Assembly (NCBI GenBank): GCA_028715665.1
Contig: JAQURI010000092.1
Coordinates: forward strand, 1-6,342
Length of the DNA stretch: 6,342 nt
Direction of reading: 5' to 3'
Origin: Candidatus Ratteibacteria bacterium
Lineage (GTDB): Bacteria; CAIJMQ01
Below the pieces are notes generated by a model. It saw only the letters and a program-made list of their open reading frames with translations. It was not told the origin of the DNA and did no database searches. Position numbers and translations under genes: made by a program. This document shows, in pieces, positions 1-5,133 of the stretch (positions are counted from its first letter, which is position 1; each line of letters opens with the position of its first letter).

Positions 1-54
1 CAGGATGAAGATAAAAATTGATAAGAAGAACAATACAAGAGAGGCCTTTCTCAT
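1..54 (-). CDS. Partial CDS: N-terminus of an exported or membrane-anchored protein, function unknown
   Basis: Only the first 18 codons lie in the window; the gene runs off the left edge. The reading is MRKASLVLFFLSIFIFIL: two basic residues after the initiator, then an unbroken hydrophobic stretch. This is the n- and h-region pattern of a Sec signal peptide or an N-terminal membrane anchor. No cleavage site is reached, so secreted, lipoprotein and membrane-anchored products cannot be told apart. The start is well supported by an AAGGAGGA Shine-Dalgarno at 58-65, 3 nt upstream of the ATG, and by a promoter at 82-110. The gene follows priA on the same strand with a 65-bp gap, but the promoter in that gap suggests independent transcription. 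Seen: start, ribosome binding site and hydrophobic N-terminus. Inferred: export. Confidence 0.72.
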   Translation of the reverse strand, partial: MRKASLVLFFLSIFIFIL

Positions 55-57
55 ATT

Positions 58-65
58 TCCTCCTT
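58..65 (-). promoter_or_regulatory. Strong Shine-Dalgarno for the partial gene at 1-54
   Basis: The minus strand reads AAGGAGGA, close to a full match to the 16S anti-Shine-Dalgarno, ending 3 nt before the ATG at 54-52. The spacing is a little short, but the match is the best in the window. Most other genes here have no such sequence. Confidence 0.8.
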
Positions 66-81
66 GAGTTTATTTTCAATT

Positions 82-110
82 ATGCTACTCTAACAACTTA
101 TAATTGTCAA
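82..110 (-). promoter_or_regulatory. Sigma-70-type promoter for the partial gene at 1-54
   Basis: The minus strand carries a perfect -35 hexamer TTGACA (110-105), a 17-bp spacer, and a -10 TAGCAT (87-82, 4 of 6 matches to TATAAT). The predicted start near 75 gives a leader of about 20 nt that includes the Shine-Dalgarno at 58-65. The -35 begins only 10 bp past the priA stop codon. The match is by eye; transcription is inferred. Confidence 0.6.
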
Positions 111-119
111 ATGCACTTT

Positions 120-2129
120 TTACATCATATCCACGGGGTCTAAATCTATCGACAGGCTCTCTTGGGTGTGGGGGATTTTGTTCCAATAGCCGCGAAGGTT
201 CTGCATGAGTTTTTCCAAAGCTTTCCTGTTTTTGCTTTTGATTATTATGCGCCATCTGTATTTGTTCCTTATCTTGTCCACGGGACAGGGGCCCGGACCC
301 GTCAATTCGAAATTTTGTTTAGTTTGCGAGATATAGGAGTTAAGCATGTTTGCAAGGATAATCGCGTCTTTTCTTACGTTGTTTTCACTGGGACCTTTTA
401 TAGTTAAAGAAACGAGTTGGCTGAAAGGCGGATAATTCAACTGCTTTCTGAAACTTAATTCGTTTTCGTAAAATTTTTCGAAGTCATAATGTGTGGCGCT
501 GTCGATGCTGTAATGTTCGGGATAATGCGTCTGGACGAGCACTTTCCCGCTTTTGTCTCCCCTGCCCGCTCTGCCGGCGACTTGTGTCAATAACTGGAAG
601 GTGAATTCGCCGGCCCTGAAATTGGGCAGGGAAAGCTGCGTGTCCGCCGATATTATTCCGACCAGCGTAACGTCCGGGAAATGGAGACCTTTTGCAAGCA
701 TTTGCGTGCCGATAAGGATGTCCGTTTTGCCTTCAAGGAAGGATTGGAAAATCTGCTCGTGGGTCTTTGTTTTTGAAATGATGTCGCTGTCCATTCTTTG
801 GACGATGTAATGAGGGGATATTTTTTTTATTTCTCTTTCCACTTTTTGCGTCCCGGCGCCCACGGGATAAAGATAAGACCTGTTGCATCTGGGGCATATC
901 GGCGGAATGTCAGTCGTATAGTTGCAGTGGTGGCATACCAGCATGTTCGAAGCGGAATGGTAAACCAAGGATGTTTTGCAGTTTTTGCATTTTTCTATAT
1001 GCCCGCATATTTTGCACATCATTACCGAGGAGAAACCCCTTCTGTTCAAAAACAAAATTACCTGTTCGCCCTGCCGGATTGTCTTTTGTATTGCCTCTTT
1101 CAGTCTCCTGGACATTATGTTTTTGTTTCCTTCTATCTTTTCTTTGTTCATGTCCACGACGATTATTTCGGGCAGTTGTTTGTTGTCTATTCTGTAATCG
1201 AGTTTTATCAATTTGTATTTGTTTTTCTTTGCATGATAATAAGTTTCTATCGACGGGGTGGCGGACCCCATTAACACGACGCATTTCTGGATTTTGGCCC
1301 TTATGAAAGCGGCTTGAATGGCGCTATATTTGAATTTTTCCTGTTGTGTGTATGTTGTTTCATGGCTTTCGTCTATTACGATAACGCCCGGTTTTTCTAC
1401 CGGCGCAAATATTGCCGAACGCACGCCCAACACTATATCCGCCCGGCCTGTTTTTATCCGAAGCCATTCATTTTGCCTTTGTTTGGGTGTAAGTCCGCTG
1501 TGGTATAGCGCCAATCTTTTGCCGAAACGTTCTTTGAAACTTTTTATCATCTGGGGCGTGAGCGAGATTTCGGGAACGAGAAAAATGGCGCCTTTTTTTT
1601 GTTTGAGAGAATGGAAAATGCTTTCGAGATAAATTTCCGTTTTGCCGCTTCCCGTTATGCCGTGAATCAAGAATATTTTATGCTCTTGTTTATCGATTGA
1701 TTTTTGTATTTGCGATACGGCGTCTTTTTGTTCTTCGGTCAGGGAATAAGAAGGGCGATTATAGGAAAAATCGGGATTATTTTCGACTACGGGTTCCGAT
1801 TTCAGGCCTTTTTTATTATTTAATCCGGGCGGCAGCGCCGCTTTTAATACTTTTATCCACGGCATAAAGTAATAGTTTGCCAATTCTTTGGTAAATTCAA
1901 ACATTTCTTTCGAAAAGATAGGGACATCGTCGGGAATTTCCAATATGGGTTTTGTGGGGAATGGGGGTTTTTTGCTGACTCTTTGGAGTATAAAACCCTG
2001 ACAGGTTCTTTTGCCCACGCTTGCAACGCATCTTGCGCCTGCTTGCGCTTTGTTTTCAAGCGAAGCAGGCACGTGATAAGTCAGAATTTTATCGAAAGGC
2101 AGGTCAAAAATGACTTTTGCGTATTTCAT
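120..2129 (-). CDS. priA: Primosomal protein N' (replication restart helicase PriA), apparently without the winged-helix domain
   Basis: PriA is a superfamily 2 3'-to-5' DNA helicase that recognises stalled forks and D-loops and helps reload the replicative helicase. The 669-residue product has the N-terminal 3' DNA-binding region at about 1-105. Walker A GITGSGKT is at 157-164 (Lys163), Walker B VIDESHE at 251-257, and motif III GSATPS at 288-293. The zinc module has eight cysteines (372, 375, 381, 384, 399, 402, 412, 415). GTQMLAKG is at 474-481 and QVAGRAGR at 516-523; NYPPF and GPGPCPVDKIRNKYRWR mark the C-terminal domain. Walker B has Ser255 where E. coli has Glu (DEEH). Compared with E. 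coli PriA (732 residues, Walker Lys230), about 67 residues are missing before Walker A and none after it. The ATG has no Shine-Dalgarno; a weak -10 lies just upstream. The frame is intact and ends in TAA. Confidence 0.97.
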   Translation of the reverse strand: MKYAKVIFDLPFDKILTYHVPASLENKAQAGARCVASVGKRTCQGFILQRVSKKPPFPTKPILEIPDDVPIFSKEMFEFTKELANYYFMPWIKVLKAALPPGLNNKKGLKSEPVVENNPDFSYNRPSYSLTEEQKDAVSQIQKSIDKQEHKIFLIHGITGSGKTEIYLESIFHSLKQKKGAIFLVPEISLTPQMIKSFKERFGKRLALYHSGLTPKQRQNEWLRIKTGRADIVLGVRSAIFAPVEKPGVIVIDESHETTYTQQEKFKYSAIQAAFIRAKIQKCVVLMGSATPSIETYYHAKKNKYKLIKLDYRIDNKQLPEIIVVDMNKEKIEGNKNIMSRRLKEAIQKTIRQGEQVILFLNRRGFSSVMMCKICGHIEKCKNCKTSLVYHSASNMLVCHHCNYTTDIPPICPRCNRSYLYPVGAGTQKVEREIKKISPHYIVQRMDSDIISKTKTHEQIFQSFLEGKTDILIGTQMLAKGLHFPDVTLVGIISADTQLSLPNFRAGEFTFQLLTQVAGRAGRGDKSGKVLVQTHYPEHYSIDSATHYDFEKFYENELSFRKQLNYPPFSQLVSLTIKGPSENNVRKDAIILANMLNSYISQTKQNFELTGPGPCPVDKIRNKYRWRIIIKSKNRKALEKLMQNLRGYWNKIPHTQESLSIDLDPVDMM

Positions 2130-2135
2130 AGTGAT

Positions 2136-2141
2136 AGTTTA
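2136..2141 (-). promoter_or_regulatory. Possible -10 element of a priA promoter
   Basis: The minus strand reads TAAACT (4 of 6 matches to TATAAT), ending 6 nt before the priA ATG, which would place the transcript start at or next to the start codon. The best -35 candidate is weak: CTTACA at 2165-2160 with an 18-bp spacer, inside the TAAG array. The placement fits a leaderless mRNA, but the hexamers are poor and this is tentative. Confidence 0.3.
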
Positions 2142-2158
2142 GCATTTCTGAAAAGAAG

Positions 2159-2232
2159 TTGTAAGAAGTAAGTGATAAGGATTAAGTGGAAAAATTACTA
2201 TTTACCCCTTATCCCTTACCGCTTATCCCTTT
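2159..2232. repeat. Two-armed heptamer array, TAAG/CTTA core, between priA and hisC
   Basis: The left arm (2159-2186) is four consecutive 7-mers of form NNNTAAG. The right arm (2202-2229) is four consecutive 7-mers of consensus TTAYCSC, so CTTA recurs every 7 bp in the opposite sense. The arms pair in one register (coordinate sum 4394): 2183-2186 with 2208-2211, 2176-2179 with 2215-2218, 2169-2172 with 2222-2225, and three of four bases of 2162-2165 with 2229-2232. The 3-bp spacers are mostly unpaired. The array sits between the divergent starts, reaching the candidate priA -35 on one side and ending about 10 bp before the hisC -35 on the other. Periodicity and symmetry are seen; any regulatory or architectural role is inferred. 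Confidence 0.75.
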
Positions 2233-2239
2233 ATAACAT

Positions 2240-2268
2240 TTGACTGGAAGTAGTTATTAATTTAAAAT
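2240..2268 (+). promoter_or_regulatory. Near-consensus sigma-70 promoter for hisC
   Basis: TTGACT at 2240-2245 (5 of 6 matches to TTGACA), a 17-bp spacer, and TAAAAT at 2263-2268 (5 of 6 matches to TATAAT). The expected +1 falls at about 2275-2277, essentially on the hisC ATG at 2277, so the transcript would have little or no 5' leader. No Shine-Dalgarno is present next to the start, which agrees with leaderless translation. Confidence 0.7.
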
Positions 2269-2276
2269 CTAACCTT

Positions 2277-3374
2277 ATGAAAAATATACGTGATTTAATA
2301 AGACCTAATATCGCAAATATTCTCCCCTACCCGCCCGGTAAGCCGATAGAGGATGTAAAACGCGAACTGGGAGTCAAAGAAGTCATAAAAATGGCTTCCA
2401 ACGAAAATGCTTTGGGCCCTTCACCGAAAGCGGTCAAAGCGATGAAAGATGCCCTGGCCGGCGTTAATCTCTATCCCGACGGGAACTCCTATTATCTTAA
2501 GCAAAAGTTGGCCGAAAAATTGGGCGTTGCTATGGAGGAGATAATCGTAGGCAACGGCACCGACGAAGTGATAAGGATTATCACGGAAACTTTCTTAAAC
2601 CCCGGCGAAGAAGTCGTGGTTGCCTGGCCCGGGTTCGTTATTTATTCCATAGCGACCAATGTTATGTCGGGGTCGCTGAAAAGAACGCCCCTTAAAAATT
2701 ATACGCATGATTTGGAAGCAATGCTGAATGCGGTCACGGATAAGACCAAATTGGTCTTTATCGCGAACCCGAATAATCCGACCGGGACAATGGTTGATAA
2801 GGATGAAGTTGAAATGTTCATGAAAAAAATACCCGAGGACATTATAGTGGTATTTGACGAAGCATATTATGAATATGCAAACGGAAATTTCCCGCAGACA
2901 ATTCGATACGCAAAAGAAGGGAAAAACACGATTGTCTTACGGACGTTTTCGAAAATATACGGGCTTGCTGGGCTTAGAGTCGGATACGGCATTGCACAAA
3001 AAGAAATGGTTACCGAGATGAACAGAATCCGCCAGCCGTTTAATGTGAACAGGGTCGCCCAATCAGCCGCTATCGCCGCGTTGGACGACAAGGAGCATGT
3101 GGAAAAATCGATAGTTATGAATGAGGAAGGTAAAAAATATCTTTATAAGGAATTTGATGCAATGGGGCTTGAGTATGTGCGAACTAGCGCAAATTTTATC
3201 CTTGTCGACATTAAACGAAGCGGGAAAGAAATCTACGAGAAACTTCTGAAAGAAGGCGTTATCGTAAGGCCCGTTGATAATTACGATCTGCCGAATTTTT
3301 TAAGAGTTACGATATGTAAGCCGTCCGAGAATAAAAAATTCATAGGTTCTCTTAAAAAGGTTCTGGGAAAGTAA
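2277..3374 (+). CDS. hisC: Histidinol-phosphate aminotransferase
   Basis: This is a PLP-dependent, fold type I class I/II aminotransferase of 365 residues, a normal HisC length. It converts imidazole-acetol phosphate and glutamate to histidinol phosphate and 2-oxoglutarate in cytoplasmic histidine synthesis. The N-terminus has the family signature IRPNI...PYPPGKP (8-22), followed by MASNENALGPSP (39-50). GNGTDE is at 92-97, NPNNPTG at 164-170 (Asn167 region), and Asp194 in VVFDEAYYEY contacts the PLP pyridine nitrogen. The Schiff-base lysine is Lys226 in TFSKIYGLAGLR. Arg331 and Arg343 (NFLRVT) fit substrate-binding positions. No other his gene is nearby, so it is a detached single gene. Relatives can also act on aromatic amino acids or act as cobalamin-pathway decarboxylases (CobD), so exact specificity is inferred. 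The start is fixed by the N-terminal motif and the promoter spacing. The next gene converges 9 bp downstream. Confidence 0.9.
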   Translation: MKNIRDLIRPNIANILPYPPGKPIEDVKRELGVKEVIKMASNENALGPSPKAVKAMKDALAGVNLYPDGNSYYLKQKLAEKLGVAMEEIIVGNGTDEVIRIITETFLNPGEEVVVAWPGFVIYSIATNVMSGSLKRTPLKNYTHDLEAMLNAVTDKTKLVFIANPNNPTGTMVDKDEVEMFMKKIPEDIIVVFDEAYYEYANGNFPQTIRYAKEGKNTIVLRTFSKIYGLAGLRVGYGIAQKEMVTEMNRIRQPFNVNRVAQSAAIAALDDKEHVEKSIVMNEEGKKYLYKEFDAMGLEYVRTSANFILVDIKRSGKEIYEKLLKEGVIVRPVDNYDLPNFLRVTICKPSENKKFIGSLKKVLGK

Positions 3375-3383
3375 GAAACGAAA

Positions 3384-3629
3384 CTACTCGATAACTTCTA
3401 TCTTCTTTTCTTCTGCAAATTCTTTCAGGAAATTATGAAACGGTTTTAGGTCTATCTTTGTGCTGACTTCAAATCCGATACATCTGCCTTTTTCGTTTAT
3501 CTCGTATACAAAAGAATCCCGTAATTTGATTTGGTTTTTTACGATAATATAGACTACGCCGTGGCTTTTACCCAATATTCGAACGACGCCGGTATCTTTC
3601 TCGTGTTCTAATTTAAGTTCTTTTTTCAT
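3384..3629 (-). CDS. Small conserved-looking hypothetical protein, 81 residues
   Basis: I do not recognise this family. The product is charged and soluble-looking, with no signal peptide, membrane segment or Cys/His metal motif. Residues 1-12 are lysine- and glutamate-rich. A central stretch (about 13-57) looks beta-rich (GVVRILG, GVVYIIV, GFEVSTK), and residues 61-81 look helical (PFHNFLKEFAEEKK). This resembles a compact alpha/beta or barrel-plus-helix domain. It lies downstream of queH on the same strand, separated by 106 bp that hold a 15-bp inverted repeat, and converges with hisC leaving 9 bp. There is no good Shine-Dalgarno: GGGGT from the repeat arm is 12 nt from the ATG, too far to be convincing. 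The absence of a long overlapping frame on the other strand and the protein-like composition support a real gene. Function is unknown. Confidence 0.6.
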   Translation of the reverse strand: MKKELKLEHEKDTGVVRILGKSHGVVYIIVKNQIKLRDSFVYEINEKGRCIGFEVSTKIDLKPFHNFLKEFAEEKKIEVIE

Positions 3630-3641
3630 GATATTTGTTTA

Positions 3642-3744
3642 CCCCGTTAGAGATTTTAAAAATTACTGAATATTTATCAATCACATATGCAACTGTCACA
3701 CTTATTATAATAGTTACGAGCAACTTATTAAATCTCTAACGGGG
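3642..3744. repeat. Perfect 15-bp inverted repeat flanking a 73-bp AT-rich core (possible small non-autonomous mobile or REP-like element)
   Basis: The left arm CCCCGTTAGAGATTT (3642-3656) is exactly complementary to the right arm AAATCTCTAACGGGG (3730-3744), and the pairing continues inward imperfectly with a one-base bulge. The 73-bp core has no open frame, but GCAACT occurs twice (3689-3694, 3720-3725). Size and terminal symmetry fit a MITE- or REP-pair-like element, or a long intercistronic RNA hairpin. No clear target-site duplication flanks it. The right arm overlaps the end of queH: the stop codon (3738-3736) and part of the preceding codons are repeat sequence. Confidence 0.8.
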
Positions 3745-4266
3745 CAAGCTATATATACATCCGCAATAGTGCTGGTGGTATAAATTATATTCTTTGCTTA
3801 ACCGGACAGCTCTTTTGAATCCGTCTTTTTTCTTAAAATCCTTTACGACGAAAAAATCGCCGTTTATAGATTGCCCTATGGTGTTTACGATTTTGCTGTC
3901 TTTATGGGGGCTTATGGTCAAAGTCGTTGTAAAATGCCGGATATTGTGTTGTTTTGCTTCTTTTAATGTTTCTTCCAACCGCATCCTAAAACATATCTCG
4001 CATCTTTTGCCGCCTTCCTTTTCTTCTTCAAAATCTTTTATTTTATTGAACCATTTGTCCTTATCATATTTTCCTTCGATTAGCGGAATCTCTAATTTGG
4101 AAAGCAAGAGTTTTGTATCGTTCAATCTTTTTATATATTCTTCTTCGGGATGAATATTGGGATTATAGAAAAATCCCGTTACCTGCCATCCTTCGTTTTT
4201 TAATTGCTCGATGGCGCTTACCGCGCATACAGCGCAACAGATATGGAGCAATATCTTCTTATCCAT
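3736..4266 (-). CDS. queH: Epoxyqueuosine reductase QueH (DUF208 family)
   Basis: QueH reduces epoxyqueuosine to queuosine at the wobble base of GUN-anticodon tRNAs, the last step of the pathway. It is a cobalamin-independent, iron-sulfur alternative to QueG. Numbered from the upstream ATG at 4272, the cysteine sets are HICCAVC (10-16), RCEIC (90-94) and HYCGC (168-172). Other family blocks are FFYNPNIHP (34-42), FTTTLTISPHKDS (114-126) and DGFKRAVRLSKEYNLYHQ (150-167). I chose the second ATG (4266-4264, product 176 residues) because the GAGGA Shine-Dalgarno at 4277-4273 is 6 nt from it but directly abuts the first ATG. The last residues, SLPR and the stop, come from the inverted repeat arm at 3730-3744. 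It follows the DUF374 gene in the same direction. No other queuosine gene is in view. Confidence 0.92.
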   Translation of the reverse strand: MDKKILLHICCAVCAVSAIEQLKNEGWQVTGFFYNPNIHPEEEYIKRLNDTKLLLSKLEIPLIEGKYDKDKWFNKIKDFEEEKEGGKRCEICFRMRLEETLKEAKQHNIRHFTTTLTISPHKDSKIVNTIGQSINGDFFVVKDFKKKDGFKRAVRLSKEYNLYHQHYCGCIYSLPR

Positions 4267-4272
4267 TTTCAT

Positions 4273-4277
4273 TCCTC
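4273..4277 (-). promoter_or_regulatory. Shine-Dalgarno that decides the queH start
   Basis: The minus strand reads GAGGA immediately followed by ATGAAAATG. The first ATG has no spacer at all, while the second has 6 nt, which makes 4266 the likelier initiation codon. The site abuts the CAGA heptamer array that begins at 4281. Confidence 0.65.
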
Positions 4278-4280
4278 AGA

Positions 4281-4365
4281 ACAGAAGACAGGGGACAGAA
4301 TACAGACGACAGAGCACAAAAAATCTGAATTCTGATTTCTGACATCTGATCTCTGTCATCTGTCA
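4281..4365. repeat. Two-armed heptamer array, CAGA/TCTG core, between the DUF374 gene and queH
   Basis: The left arm is five consecutive 7-mers ACAGNNN starting at 4281, 4288, 4295, 4302 and 4309. The right arm is six consecutive 7-mers TCTGNNN starting at 4324, 4331, 4338, 4345, 4352 and 4359, the last two identical (TCTGTCA). CAGA at 4310, 4303, 4296, 4289 (here CAGG) and 4282 pairs with TCTG at 4324, 4331, 4338, 4345 and 4352 in one register (coordinate sum 8637). The 3-nt spacers are mostly unpaired, and a 10-nt loop lies at 4314-4323. The DUF374 stop codon (4358-4356) is inside the fifth right-hand unit. An RNA fold would be weak (4-bp steps separated by 3x3 loops), so the symmetry is more striking than the predicted stability. 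Confidence 0.85.
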
Positions 4366-5015
4366 AAGTATTCATCCGCCTGTTTAGTTATTTCCATTAA
4401 TCTTTTTTCCAATAGCCTGCTATATTCTTCGTCGCTTTCGTTTGAGTATATATAAAGCGGTTCGCCGTAAATCAATACTGCGCGCGAGAAAGGTAAAGGC
4501 AGGATAAAAGAATCCCAGGTAGATAAAACTTTTTTACGGGAGACATTATAAGCGACCGGTATCAACGGGATGCCGGCTTTTTTTGCGATGCGTATAACGC
4601 CTTCTTTCACTTTGTATTTAGGTCCTTGCGGGCCGTCCGGGACTATTGCCCCGTCGAAACCGTTTTCTAAAGATTCAAGCATCATAGTTAAAGCGTTCTT
4701 GCCGTAATGTTTTGACGAGCCCCTTGCCTGGGAAAACCCTAATTTATTAAGAGTTCTGGCAAGCATTTCACCGTCCCTTGACGGGCTGGCCAAAACGCAT
4801 ATATTTTTTCTTTTTAAGATATAACGGTAATAATAAACCGACAAAAAAATCCGGTTATGCCAAAAAGCAAAAATTACCGGACCTTTTGTTTTCTTGTAGT
4901 TCTCTTCGCCTATAACGGTGAATTTCGTTGTTTTGCCGATGAAATACATTAAAAACCAAATAATTGGAGGAAGTATTTTAAGTTTAAGCTTTTTAAATAA
5001 TTTTGATTTACCCAT
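4356..5015 (-). CDS. DUF374 lysophospholipid acyltransferase-family protein
   Basis: This 219-residue protein belongs to the DUF374 branch of the LPLAT acyltransferases, membrane-associated enzymes often encoded beside lipid A genes. A hydrophobic segment at about 14-27 (ILPPIIWFLMYFIG) probably anchors it to the inner membrane. The family blocks are FAFWHNR (49-55, with His53 as the expected catalytic His), SPSRDGE (77-83), GFSQARGSS (93-101) and VPDGPQGPKYKVKEGV (125-140). It is encoded directly after lpxB, which supports a role in acylating lipid A or another envelope lipid, but the acceptor and donor are not established. The family block after His53 departs from the textbook HX4D of LPLATs, as is usual in DUF374. 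The start lacks a clear Shine-Dalgarno. The TGA stop and the two preceding codons fall in the CAGA/TCTG array. Confidence 0.88.
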   Translation of the reverse strand: MGKSKLFKKLKLKILPPIIWFLMYFIGKTTKFTVIGEENYKKTKGPVIFAFWHNRIFLSVYYYRYILKRKNICVLASPSRDGEMLARTLNKLGFSQARGSSKHYGKNALTMMLESLENGFDGAIVPDGPQGPKYKVKEGVIRIAKKAGIPLIPVAYNVSRKKVLSTWDSFILPLPFSRAVLIYGEPLYIYSNESDEEYSRLLEKRLMEITKQADEYFDR

Positions 5016-5029
5016 TTGTTATCTCATAC

Positions 5030-5133
5030 GGTTAACAAAAGTTAATATAGGTTAACATTGGTTATTAAGGGTTACTTTTAAATTTTAGCAACTGTTATTA
5101 ACCTTTTTTAACTCTTTTTAACCATTGTTAACC
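5030..5133. repeat. Two-armed decamer array, GGTTAA/TTAACC core, between lpxB and the DUF374 gene
   Basis: The left arm has GGTTAA-like hexamers every 10 bp at 5030, 5040, 5050, 5060 and 5070. The right arm has TTAAC(C/T) every 10 bp at 5098, 5108, 5118 and 5128, preceded by GCAACT at 5088. All five pairs share one register (coordinate sum 5163). The outermost pair is a perfect 9-bp match, GGTTAACAA (5030-5038) with TTGTTAACC (5125-5133). The loop at 5076-5087 is itself A/T-symmetric. The lpxB stop codon (5120-5118) and its last few codons lie in the right arm, and the left arm ends 15 bp before the DUF374 start. It could fold as an RNA hairpin or DNA cruciform; it is not a rho-independent terminator, because there is no GC-rich stem. 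Confidence 0.85.

Noticed and set aside
910..1284. Minus-strand frame inside priA, plus 1853-2059 on the same strand
   Set aside because: Out-of-frame readings of priA codons. The priA frame is continuous through both, so there is no frameshift or nested gene to support.
798..1306. Overlapping open frames on the plus strand (798-1274, 971-1306, 976-1197) and others at 162-407 and 553-810
   Set aside because: They lie opposite priA, whose helicase and zinc motifs are clear. Their translations are rich in Cys, Phe and Ser with no family motif, as expected for antisense shadows.
2867..3091. Minus-strand frame inside hisC
   Set aside because: It covers the hisC PLP-lysine region in the opposite sense and has no ribosome binding site or motif.
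3375..3383. Terminator between the convergent hisC and 81-residue genes
   Set aside because: The gap is only 9 bp and no hairpin with a T tract is visible in it or in the flanking gene ends.
3642..3645. GGGG of the inverted repeat acting as the Shine-Dalgarno of the 81-residue gene
   Set aside because: It is 12 nt from the ATG and lacks the AGGAGG core, so the spacing and match are both poor.
3706..3711. TATAAT hexamer in the core of the inverted repeat, as a promoter for the 81-residue gene or antisense to queH
   Set aside because: It reads on both strands because the area is AT-rich, and neither direction has a convincing -35 at 16-18 bp.
3794..4328. Plus-strand frames over queH (3794-4153, 4113-4328)
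   Set aside because: Antisense to conserved QueH motifs; the second ends in the CAGA repeat array and has no protein-like composition.
4281..4365. CRISPR-like array
   Set aside because: Units are 7 bp with 3-bp variable positions and two opposed arms; there are no 20-40 bp repeats, no spacers and no cas genes.
5030..5133. Rho-independent terminator after lpxB
   Set aside because: The stem is AT-rich and interrupted, and no T tract follows the 3' arm in the lpxB direction.
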